Source: Anaerolinea thermophila
GTDB taxonomy: Bacteria > Chloroflexota > Anaerolineae > Anaerolineales > UBA4823
Direction of reading: 5' to 3'
Length of the DNA stretch: 44,669 nt
NCBI GenBank assembly: GCA_020724505.1
Contig: DYGV01000002.1
Location: forward strand, 29,619 to 74,287
Shown here: positions 16,298 to 22,998 of the stretch, in pieces
Layout: each line of letters opens with the position of its first letter
How positions within the stretch are numbered: the stretch's first letter is position 1
Position numbers and translations under genes: made by a program
The notes under the pieces: generated by a model
Told to the model about the DNA's origin: nothing
What the model saw: only the letters and a program-made list of their open reading frames with translations
Database searches by the model: none

Positions 16298-16600
16298 ATG
16301 AAAATAAAACAGTTCATCCAGAGGATTTTGGGTTCCAAAAAACAAAAACCAGCATCTGGTGGAATGTCGGCGAACCCGTCCGAAAAGATGCAAAAGATGA
16401 TGTCGATGTTATCCAATACGCGGGAGGAAGAACTGACCTGTGACGAGGTCTTTGCCCTGCTCGATCAATTTACTGAACTCGCGGCGCAGGGAGAGGATGT
16501 CGCGCAACTGATGCCGCTGGTGCAACAGCACCTGGATATGTGTGAGGATTGCCGGGAGGAATACAAGGTGTTGCAGAGTATCTTGCATGGCACGGCGTAA
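16298..16600 (+). CDS. Putative zinc-finger anti-sigma factor
   Basis: The ATG at 16298 is chosen because AAGGA lies upstream; the track's 16259 has none. The 100-residue product ends in L-T-C-D-E-V-F-A-L-L-D-Q and V-Q-Q-H-L-D-M-C-E-D-C-R-E-E-Y. This is the C-x(n)-H-x3-C-x2-C arrangement of ZAS-type anti-sigma proteins, which release their sigma when thiols are oxidised. No membrane helix is present, so it would act in the cytoplasm as RsrA-type proteins do. Placement directly after an ECF sigma supports the assignment. Confidence 0.8.
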   Translation: MKIKQFIQRILGSKKQKPASGGMSANPSEKMQKMMSMLSNTREEELTCDEVFALLDQFTELAAQGEDVAQLMPLVQQHLDMCEDCREEYKVLQSILHGTA

Positions 16601-16641
16601 AGAAATGCCGTGAAAGAACGCACTCTTTGATGATTTCTGGA

Positions 16642-16692
16642 AAATCAAAAAAGCTGTTATCCACAACAATTTGGAAACAGCTTTTTTGATTT
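16642..16692. terminator. Long perfect hairpin, bidirectional terminator candidate
   Basis: AAATCAAAAAAGCTGTT (16642-16658) pairs perfectly with AACAGCTTTTTTGATTT (16676-16692). The T-rich half of each arm gives a U-run on either strand. It lies 42 bases after the anti-sigma gene. The rest of 16601-16822 shows no gene. Confidence 0.75.
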
Positions 16693-16822
16693 AATGAGGC
16701 AGGAAAATTGGGAACACAAAAATGGTGACATTTCAAATTCGTCGATTTCTGAAAGTGGGTAAGGGAAATCAGGCGCTTCGCTATCAGGTGGGTATGAAAC
16801 CAAATTCAACAGGAGAATCAAA

Positions 16823-17272
16823 ATGAATATTCTTAGCGCAGTTATCGCTGGCGTGGTTGCCAGCCTTGTTTTCTCAATGATCCTTGCAATGGCGCCCAAA
16901 ATGGGAATGCCAAAAATGGATATCGTCAGCCTTTTGGGCAGCATGTTCAGCACCAAATCGAATCTCGCCTTGGGATGGATGATGCACCTGATGATGGGAA
17001 TCGTCTTTGCTCTCATCTATGCTTTTCTCTGGTCATCGGGGATTAGCGGCGCGACCTGGTTGGGCGGATTGATCCTTGGCGCTGCACAGTGGCTGATTGT
17101 CGGCATGGTGATGGGCATGATCCCAATGATGCACGTTGGAATCAAGAGCGGTGCTGTCAAGTCTCCAGGCTTGTGGATGACGAACAACGGCGGTCTCATG
17201 GCTTTCATGGGCGGGCTGGTCGGTCACATGATCTTTGGCGTTTCAATTGCGCTGATGTATGCGGCGCTCTAA
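16823..17272 (+). CDS. Met-rich four-helix membrane protein, paralogue of 904-1347
   Basis: This 149-residue hydrophobic protein has about four membrane segments and many methionines (A-P-K-M-G-M-P-K-M-D, G-M-V-M-G-M-I-P-M-M). AGGAG precedes the ATG. It shares with the protein at 904 the layout of an N-terminal helix, a Met-rich loop, a G-W-x-x-H-L block and a late G-H-M-I block. I do not recognise a named family with confidence. It stands alone between a terminator-like hairpin and the fusion reductase. Confidence 0.75.
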   Translation: MNILSAVIAGVVASLVFSMILAMAPKMGMPKMDIVSLLGSMFSTKSNLALGWMMHLMMGIVFALIYAFLWSSGISGATWLGGLILGAAQWLIVGMVMGMIPMMHVGIKSGAVKSPGLWMTNNGGLMAFMGGLVGHMIFGVSIALMYAAL

Positions 17273-17294
17273 CTTCTGGTTTTCTTCTCCTCAC

Positions 17295-17328
17295 GGTAGG
17301 CAGCTCGTCCGTGAACGGGCTGCCTACC
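17295..17328. other. Strong hairpin between the membrane protein and the fusion reductase
   Basis: GGTAGGCAGC (17295-17304) is exactly complementary to GCTGCCTACC (17319-17328), and the 14-base centre contains CCGT-GA-ACGG, which can extend the stem. No T-run follows. It may act as a transcript end, an operator or a mobile short repeat. Confidence 0.55.
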
Positions 17329-17359
17329 AACTCTCGACATTTGAAAGGAATTTCTTTTC

Positions 17360-18562
17360 ATGACCGATCCCCGTTTGACTCCTGAGATCATCACGCTTTA
17401 CGGAACGGGCTGGTGCCCCGACTGCAAACGCTCCAAGCAATTCTTTGGTGAACAGCGCGTTCCTTATCATTACGTGGACATTGACAATGACCCCGAAGCG
17501 ACGGCTTTTGTCGAGGAAGTGAACAAAGGCTATCGCAGTATCCCAACCATTGTGTTTCCTGATGGAAGCGTGCTGGTCGAGCCATCGAACGCACAACTTG
17601 CAGAAAAACTGGGCATGCAGACTCGCGCCAAGCGCGCCTTTTATGATGCGATCATCATCGGCAGTGGACCCACGGGCCTAACCGCGGCGACCTACCTGGC
17701 ACGCGAGGGCGTGGAAACGCTCGTGATCGAAAAGGCTGGTCTGGGTGGTCAGGCGGGTATTACCCAGACGTTGGATAACTTCCCAGGTTTCGATGAAGGA
17801 ATCCCGGGTGCAGAATTTGCCGCCCGTTTAACCCGCCAGGCACAACGCTTTGGCGCGGAGATCCTGCAAGCACAGGATGTGGTATCCATCGAACAGGATG
17901 GACAATACCAATGTGTGCATACCGCTGATGGATCGGAGTATGGCGCAACCGCCGTATTGCTTGCCACAGGTGCACGCTATCGCCGTCTTGGAATCCTTGG
18001 CGAGGATGATCTGGTCGGCTCAAACGTCCATTTTTGCGCCACCTGTGATGGAGCCTTTTATAAAGGAAAGAAGGTGTTGGTGGTCGGCGGCGGCAACAGT
18101 GGATTCGAGGAAGGTTTGTTTCTGACCAAGTTCGCCAGCCAGGTGGATATCGTCGAATTTCTGCCGCAGGTGAAAGCCAGCAAGACCCTGAGAGACAAAG
18201 TAGCGGAGATGCAAAACATGTCCGTGACTATCAATCATGCGGTCAGGGAACTGCGCGCGAAAAATGGTAAATTGGACACAGTGTTTGTCGAAGACCGTGC
18301 CACAGGTGAACAAAAGGAATGGCACTACGATGGTGTATTTGTTTTTGTTGGTTTATCGCCTAACAGCGCTCTGGTAAAAGGCAAGGCGGAAGTCGATCAG
18401 TGGGGGGCAATCGTCACCGATGGCACCCTCATGACATCCTTGCCAGGGTTGTTTGCGGCAGGCGACGTGCGTGCAGGTTCCACCAAACAGGCGGTGTCCG
18501 CGGCGGGCGAGGGAGCGACTGTGGCTTTGATGATGCGCCAGTATTTGCAAAAGAATGGCTAA
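17360..18562 (+). CDS. Glutaredoxin-thioredoxin reductase fusion
   Basis: This 400-residue fusion has a glutaredoxin domain at about 1-88 with W-C-P-D-C-K-R-S, then a full thioredoxin-reductase-like flavoprotein from about 93. The reductase part has G-S-G-P-T-G-L-T-A for FAD, G-L-G-G-Q-A-G-I, the redox pair F-C-A-T-C-D-G-A-F, an NADPH motif G-G-G-N-S-G-F-E-E and A-A-G-D-V-R-A-G-S-T-K-Q. Electrons would run NADPH, FAD, C-A-T-C, then the fused W-C-P-D-C, so this is a self-contained reductase for a low-molecular-weight thiol or protein disulfides. Its glutaredoxin domain is closely related to the free protein at 10440. It could also feed the selenoproteins. Confidence 0.93.
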   Translation: MTDPRLTPEIITLYGTGWCPDCKRSKQFFGEQRVPYHYVDIDNDPEATAFVEEVNKGYRSIPTIVFPDGSVLVEPSNAQLAEKLGMQTRAKRAFYDAIIIGSGPTGLTAATYLAREGVETLVIEKAGLGGQAGITQTLDNFPGFDEGIPGAEFAARLTRQAQRFGAEILQAQDVVSIEQDGQYQCVHTADGSEYGATAVLLATGARYRRLGILGEDDLVGSNVHFCATCDGAFYKGKKVLVVGGGNSGFEEGLFLTKFASQVDIVEFLPQVKASKTLRDKVAEMQNMSVTINHAVRELRAKNGKLDTVFVEDRATGEQKEWHYDGVFVFVGLSPNSALVKGKAEVDQWGAIVTDGTLMTSLPGLFAAGDVRAGSTKQAVSAAGEGATVALMMRQYLQKNG

Positions 18563-18613
18563 ATTTGCCTCTGGTTTTGAAGAATCACAAGTGTTGGAGT
18601 TTCCATACTTGCA

Positions 18614-18646
18614 GCAATCTCCGCTACAATGTTAGGCGGAGATTGC
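18614..18646. other. 11-bp perfect inverted repeat upstream of the second DUF2652 gene
   Basis: GCAATCTCCGC (18614-18624) and GCGGAGATTGC (18636-18646) flank an 11-base A/T-rich loop. It lies 34 bases before the ATG at 18680, between the fusion reductase and the DUF2652 gene. No T-run follows; a terminator or an operator are both possible. Confidence 0.5.
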
Positions 18647-18679
18647 CACTACCCTTGCAGGGTTTTGCGATGAAATAAT

Positions 18680-19282
18680 ATGAACATGACATCAACCAAA
18701 CCTCAATTCGGTTATTTCCTTCTGGCGGATATTTCGGGATTTTCCTCATACCTTACGAAGGTTGAATTGGAACATGCGGGGGGTATCCTGCAAAAATTGC
18801 TGGAGGGTATTGCCCGGAAGATTGAGCCTGTCTTTCGTGTGCAGGGTTTTGATATTGATTCCGTGTTTGCCTTTGTGCCCAAAGCAGGAATTCATCGTTT
18901 CGAAAACCTATACAGGCTTGTTGAAGACACTTATGTCGAGTTCAAGGGAAATCTCACTGAGATCAGCAGCCACATTACCTGCAACTGTGCTGCTTGTCGG
19001 GATGTGACTTCCCTTGATCTGAAATTCATGGTTCACTATGGCGAATACATTCTGTCGAGTGTCCAGAATAAGTCCGTGCTATATGGTCTGGACCCGACCT
19101 TTGTCCGTAATCGCGGTTGGAAGGACTCCGTGTCTGTTTCCGTCGGCTGGCGAGGCTATGTATTATTCACGGGACCTTGCCTCGCAAACCTGCATGTACA
19201 TGCTGACAAATTTCAAGGTAAAAAGTTTTTTCAGGATCAAATCAGCATGTTTGGATCGGAGTTGAAAAGTAATGACACGTAA
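18680..19282 (+). CDS. DUF2652 protein (nucleotidyl-cyclase-like fold) with C-x-C-x-x-C
   Basis: This 200-residue relative of the protein at 11521 opens with F-G-Y-F-L-L-A-D-I-S-G-F-S-S-Y-L, and has D-S-V-F-A-F-V-P in place of the second acidic block. The cysteine cluster C-N-C-A-A-C (about 97-102) is followed by L-D-L-K-F-M-V-H-Y-G-E. The first Asp of the cyclase metal site is kept, but the catalytic pattern as a whole is degenerate, so cyclase activity is doubtful. No strong ribosome binding site precedes the ATG. The last 11 bases overlap the next gene. Confidence 0.78.
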   Translation: MNMTSTKPQFGYFLLADISGFSSYLTKVELEHAGGILQKLLEGIARKIEPVFRVQGFDIDSVFAFVPKAGIHRFENLYRLVEDTYVEFKGNLTEISSHITCNCAACRDVTSLDLKFMVHYGEYILSSVQNKSVLYGLDPTFVRNRGWKDSVSVSVGWRGYVLFTGPCLANLHVHADKFQGKKFFQDQISMFGSELKSNDT

Positions 19283-19598
19283 TTTGAAAATACAACTGCT
19301 TTACTTTGGCGATTGCCCATCATGGCAATCAGGTTTGAAGAACCTGCACACTGCTTTAAAGGCAAATGGATTGGATGAGTCCGTGGAGCTGATTCAGGTA
19401 ATGGATAATGACGATGCGGCACGAAGGAAATTTCTAGGCTCACCGTCTTTCCGTATCAATGGGACTGATCTATGGAATGAAGACCGTGATACGTATTCGC
19501 TCAGTTGTCGCGTCTATGCCACGCCTGAAGGGATGAAGGGCAGTTCTTCAGTTTCTATGTTGCAGGAGGCAATTCGTCAAAAGGCAAATAGTTCTTAG
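19272..19598 (+). CDS. Small thioredoxin-fold protein (alkylmercury-lyase/thioredoxin-like group)
   Basis: This 108-residue protein begins Q-L-L-Y-F-G-D-C-P-S-W-Q, the position of a thioredoxin-fold active site with one remaining cysteine. It continues with R-K-F-L-G-S-P-S-F-R-I-N-G-T-D-L-W and a late S-C-R-V-Y. This is the pattern of a family of small proteins often found near mercury genes and labelled thioredoxin or alkylmercury-lyase-like. MerB catalytic residues cannot be confirmed in so short a protein. It overlaps the DUF2652 gene by 11 bases, so translation is coupled. Confidence 0.7.
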   Translation: MTRNLKIQLLYFGDCPSWQSGLKNLHTALKANGLDESVELIQVMDNDDAARRKFLGSPSFRINGTDLWNEDRDTYSLSCRVYATPEGMKGSSSVSMLQEAIRQKANSS

Positions 19599-19656
19599 GG
19601 CGTTCAAGCAGATCGAAGCAACTCCTTCGGCAATCGTTCTTGCCAAAAAGTCTGGC

Positions 19657-20205
19657 TCAATCCAAAACATAAATCCATAGACTTTCCCTACATTCCGCTG
19701 ACGGGGTGGTCAGTTTTCGCCACGCAATCGCGAGTTCAAGATCGAAAAGTATGCCGACATTAAGAACTGAACATTCATAGGCAGAAGAGTTTCTGGGTAA
19801 TGATAATAGTGGGTTGGTATCCGAATATCGAAAAACCCGATTGCGCCTGGCGCGTTGAATTGCCCGAATTTCGTTCGGCGGAATCATCGTGAAAACAAAC
19901 TTGCCGTTATTGTCCCCGTTCAAACAAACCAGTACATCTGGATTATCAACTTGCTCGATTACGCTGAGATTAACAGGAGAGCCGCATACTTTTGATGTAA
20001 CTTGGTTCAACCAAACTAAAGCGTCAGGGACTTGCACCGTCTGTGCCAGATGTTCGCGTTTTATCTTCAAATCCTGGACCGACCAGAGGACCACCTGTTC
20101 CCTCAATCCATCAATCGCCTTCCTCTGTCGTTCATTCCCCATGCTGATCAATGCTCCAAAAAAGATCACCGCAGATGCTACAACAATTGCAAGAAGTATT
20201 TCCAT
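19657..20205 (-). CDS. Hypothetical membrane-anchored protein, 182 aa
   Basis: I do not recognise a family. An N-terminal hydrophobic helix (about 4-22, I-L-L-A-I-V-V-A-S-A-V-I-F-F-G-A-L-I) would anchor it, followed by a basic stretch and a soluble region with scattered cysteines. AAAGGA precedes the ATG. It lies 18 bases downstream of the large surface protein on the same strand and is probably the last gene of that operon. Confidence 0.65.
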   Translation of the reverse strand: MEILLAIVVASAVIFFGALISMGNERQRKAIDGLREQVVLWSVQDLKIKREHLAQTVQVPDALVWLNQVTSKVCGSPVNLSVIEQVDNPDVLVCLNGDNNGKFVFTMIPPNEIRAIQRARRNRVFRYSDTNPLLSLPRNSSAYECSVLNVGILFDLELAIAWRKLTTPSAECRESLWIYVLD

Positions 20206-20223
20206 TTTTACTTTTCCTTTTCG

Positions 20224-22344
20224 TTATTTGTTTTTTACAAAATCATCTTTTGATCGTGCAGACTTAGCCTTGAACGTTTCGCTCAACCGTTTCAAAGCCT
20301 TGGGGCGCGGATCAACCACACTAGCCGATGCGATTACCATGAATAAACCCAGCAAGCCGACGATCTGCCAGACCGGTAGGGATGGTTGAACAGGCTCAGG
20401 AGTTTTTTCAGGCATTGGCGTGATGAATAAGAGTGTTGGCGTCGGCAATATTTGTGTTGCGGTTGGTGTCACCGAAGGAATCAAAGTGCTTGTCGCCGTC
20501 GGGAATGGGGTAATTGTGGCGGTAGAGGTCGCCACCTGCGGTATCACGATCCTACCCGCATCCTGCCCACACAGTTCATTCACATCACAAGCCTCTGCCA
20601 GAACCGGGTATTCTCCTGCTGGAGCCAACGTCCCATCCCCAAAGCGCCGATCCCATTTCACGGGATGGGATTTTTTTCCGGGATCGAATTCCAATCTCAC
20701 CTCCGGCCAGCGATTTTGAGGATCACGGATCGTTACCTGAATGGTCGCGATTGGGAAATGGTTGGGGGATATCTTCAACTGCCCAGTTTCCCAAATCCAC
20801 CACCGTTCCGTGATGGACACAGCAGGCGGGGCATTATCTACAGTCAGCCTAACTGAAACCACATCGCCAGCATTGCCGGCACGATCCCTGCCGCGCATTT
20901 GCAGGATGTACTCTCCGTTTGGCACTTCATTGGAATGCCATATATAAGACCAGGTACTCCCCGTCCCCATATACACAGCCTGCCAGGTAGCTCCGTTATC
21001 GAGGGAAATTTCGCCGCTGGCAGGACCGGACATTTCATCTTCCAACGATCCTGCTACATGCGCCTCTCCCTGCATCACCTCACCATTTGAATGCGATGTA
21101 ATTTGAGCCACGGGGGCAATCGTATCCACACGGATTACCTTGGATACCACCACTTCATTTCCAGCCACATCCCTGGCATGGATCAATACCCGTTGGTTTC
21201 CATCCATGAATTGGATAGGGAATGAGATCCAGGTCGCGCCTTCATCCATGCTGCCATTTAGGGAAGAAAGCCCGGAGATTGCGTCGGCGGCGGTTGCCGA
21301 CAGAGTCACTTGTGACACATACCAGCCATTCCTGCCATCCACCGGAGGAAGGATCACATTGAGGTTTGGAGATGTGGCATCGCGTTGCCATGCGGAAGAG
21401 CCATTGGCTGTACGTCCGCTAGTTGAAGTTACCTGATAATTGGCAGATCCAATTCCTTCCGGCACGGGTAGACTGCAGGTACTTCCACAGGTGAAAGGGA
21501 CACCATTCAAGTCTCCAGTAATCGTCACATCAAACCCTTGCGGATCGCTGGCCATCAATTCGAGACCCTCATTCCCTCTGCACCAGCCGGCGTCTCCCCA
21601 GAGATCGCAGACCACCGACCCCGTGATTTGTGGGGGCAGAGGTGTTGGAGTGGGCGAAGGTGTGTTGGTGTATGTGGCTGTTGGTGTAAAGGTCAGGGTC
21701 GGCGTAAACGTCAGTGTAGGTGTAAGACTGGGCGTAAAGGTTGCGGTCGGAGTCAGCGTTGCTGTGGGAGTAAATGTGGGTGTCCGCGAAGGGGTGGGTG
21801 TGGCAGTGGAAGGCGGACCGACATATTCCACATCAATGGAACGAAAATCCACATAGCCGCCCGAAGCGGTCAGGGACCAGGATCGACAACCCGCTGGAAC
21901 GGGGATGTCCATGCTGACAAATCCCGGCAGACCTGAGCCAGTGCGTAGGTACCATGTATTCACTGAGGAACATGCCCGCAGCACGGCGCTGCCCACACTT
22001 GAGTCAGGGGTAAAGCCGACCATGATCTCGAAGTATGAGACATCCCGGTCAAAGGAACCGCTGGCAACACCACCATTGCCCAGCCGTGTGACCCACTCGG
22101 AACAGTTGGAACCGCAAAATGTTCCACCTTCCTCAGGTGGAAGCGAGGATCCATCGCGATGCGTAATGTACACATACTGGGTAGAACCACTCCAATCGAT
22201 ATATCCCAAGTCATGCGCCTGGTCATAGGTGCGACCTTCCTGCAAAACAATTCCCGCAAGGGGTGCTGCATGAGTGGAGGCGGATGTCCATAAAAAGAAA
22301 ATTGGAAGGAATAGGATTATCTCAATCCATCGAAAACGCTTCAT
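20224..22344 (-). CDS. Secreted, membrane-anchored surface protein with Ig-like domains and Thr-Pro linker
   Basis: This 706-residue protein has a signal peptide (1-27, ending A-S-T-H-A-A). A beta-rich domain of about 160 residues follows, then a Thr-Pro-rich linker of about 60 residues built from T-P-T repeats. Ig-like modules of about 90 residues come next, with boundaries such as V-D-T-I-A-P-V-A-Q-I-T and V-D-N-A-P-P-A-V-S-I. A second Thr-rich spacer and a C-terminal membrane helix (about 655-675) with a basic cytoplasmic tail complete it. AGGAG precedes the ATG. As the largest exported product of the VirB4/VirD4 operon it may contact other cells or form part of an outer structure; that is inference. 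Confidence 0.8.
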   Translation of the reverse strand: MKRFRWIEIILFLPIFFLWTSASTHAAPLAGIVLQEGRTYDQAHDLGYIDWSGSTQYVYITHRDGSSLPPEEGGTFCGSNCSEWVTRLGNGGVASGSFDRDVSYFEIMVGFTPDSSVGSAVLRACSSVNTWYLRTGSGLPGFVSMDIPVPAGCRSWSLTASGGYVDFRSIDVEYVGPPSTATPTPSRTPTFTPTATLTPTATFTPSLTPTLTFTPTLTFTPTATYTNTPSPTPTPLPPQITGSVVCDLWGDAGWCRGNEGLELMASDPQGFDVTITGDLNGVPFTCGSTCSLPVPEGIGSANYQVTSTSGRTANGSSAWQRDATSPNLNVILPPVDGRNGWYVSQVTLSATAADAISGLSSLNGSMDEGATWISFPIQFMDGNQRVLIHARDVAGNEVVVSKVIRVDTIAPVAQITSHSNGEVMQGEAHVAGSLEDEMSGPASGEISLDNGATWQAVYMGTGSTWSYIWHSNEVPNGEYILQMRGRDRAGNAGDVVSVRLTVDNAPPAVSITERWWIWETGQLKISPNHFPIATIQVTIRDPQNRWPEVRLEFDPGKKSHPVKWDRRFGDGTLAPAGEYPVLAEACDVNELCGQDAGRIVIPQVATSTATITPFPTATSTLIPSVTPTATQILPTPTLLFITPMPEKTPEPVQPSLPVWQIVGLLGLFMVIASASVVDPRPKALKRLSETFKAKSARSKDDFVKNK
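21632..21812. repeat. Low-complexity Thr-Pro codon repeat
   Basis: Short degenerate repeats of a GGTGT(T/A)GG(A/T)GT-like unit on the plus strand encode the T-P-T linker of the surface protein. The unit is irregular in sequence and length, so this is not a CRISPR array. Confidence 0.7.
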
Positions 22345-22353
22345 AACTAACTC

Positions 22354-22521
22354 CTAATATTCCTGGAAATCCTGGATGCCGAGATGGAAGAGGAAGAGCA
22401 ACAAAACCACCAATGCCAGGAGCACCAGACAGGCGATCATGAAAACCCTGATCGGGATCACCAGCCCGAGCAAATACCCGGCAAAGATACCGATCCCAAC
22501 CCCTGCAAAGAACCTGAGCAT
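22354..22521 (-). CDS. 55-aa two-helix membrane protein, below the ORF-track limit
   Basis: The frame begins M-L-R-F-F-A-G-V-G-I-G-I-F-A-G-Y and continues through a second hydrophobic stretch rich in Leu and Val (A-C-L-V-L-L-A-L-V-V-L-L-L-F-L-F) to a TAG. GGGGAG precedes the ATG, which starts one base after the stop of the upstream gene. It ends 9 bases before the surface-protein start. Size and topology recall the small membrane subunits common in secretion and conjugation operons, but no homologue can be named. Confidence 0.7.
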   Translation of the reverse strand: MLRFFAGVGIGIFAGYLLGLVIPIRVFMIACLVLLALVVLLLFLFHLGIQDFQEY

Positions 22522-22522
22522 T

Positions 22523-22882
22523 TCACTCCCCTGCTTCCGATTTCAGGATCATTTTCAAGCGGTGCGCATCCAGGTTATGCCACCAGACAATCTCATCCAG
22601 GATGAGGTGATATTCCCAAAGCAACCCCTGCATGGGCAGGGACTCAAACCAGGTTTTCAGACCGAACCTGAGTCGCTCTTTCGAGCCTCCCTGCCAAAGC
22701 AGGCCACCCTCCATTTGAATCAGAGTTTGCCCTGGCGCCAAGGCAGATTGCACTTGGCTGCTATGAGCGTTCAACCAGTTCAGGAATAACTGCAGGCGAA
22801 CGTCATCCAGCCGAAGTACCTGCCCGGAAATATCCTCCGCCATCTGATCGAGCAATTCTTTCCATTCATTCATCGATCCCAT
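22523..22882 (-). CDS. Hypothetical protein, 119 aa, of the VirB4/VirD4 operon
   Basis: The track ORF starts at 23191, but its first 103 codons lie in an alternative frame of the VirD4-like gene and a tiny gene. AAGGGA favours ATG 22882 (ATG 22873 also possible). The product is soluble, helical and Trp-rich (N-E-W-K-E-L-L-D-Q-M, then W-E-Y-H-L-I-L-D-E-I-V-W-W-H). No family is recognised. Its start overlaps the end of the 42-residue gene upstream, consistent with coupled translation. Confidence 0.65.
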   Translation of the reverse strand: MGSMNEWKELLDQMAEDISGQVLRLDDVRLQLFLNWLNAHSSQVQSALAPGQTLIQMEGGLLWQGGSKERLRFGLKTWFESLPMQGLLWEYHLILDEIVWWHNLDAHRLKMILKSEAGE

Positions 22883-22998
22883 CCATTGTCCCTTCGAGAC
22901 ATGATCCAGGCTGCATAAAGGACGACCGCACCCACAACCACACAGGCAAGCGGAACGCCACACACCACTACTATCAAACGCAACACCATCGCGATCAT
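22870..22998 (-). CDS. 42-aa single-helix membrane protein, overlapping both neighbours
   Basis: The ATG at 22998 overlaps the stop of the VirD4-like gene by one base (TGATG). The frame M-I-A-M-V-L-R-L-I-V-V-V-C-G-V-P-L-A-C-V forms one hydrophobic helix followed by a basic tail (M-S-R-R-D-N-G-W-D-R). Its stop lies inside the start of the next gene. It was missed by the track because of length. The nested overlaps support its being real, though a chance frame cannot be excluded. Confidence 0.5.
   Translation of the reverse strand: MIAMVLRLIVVVCGVPLACVVVGAVVLYAAWIMSRRDNGWDR

Noticed and set aside
21632-21812. Possible CRISPR array
   Set aside because: Units are short, irregular and in frame as Thr-Pro codons; no spacers or cas genes.
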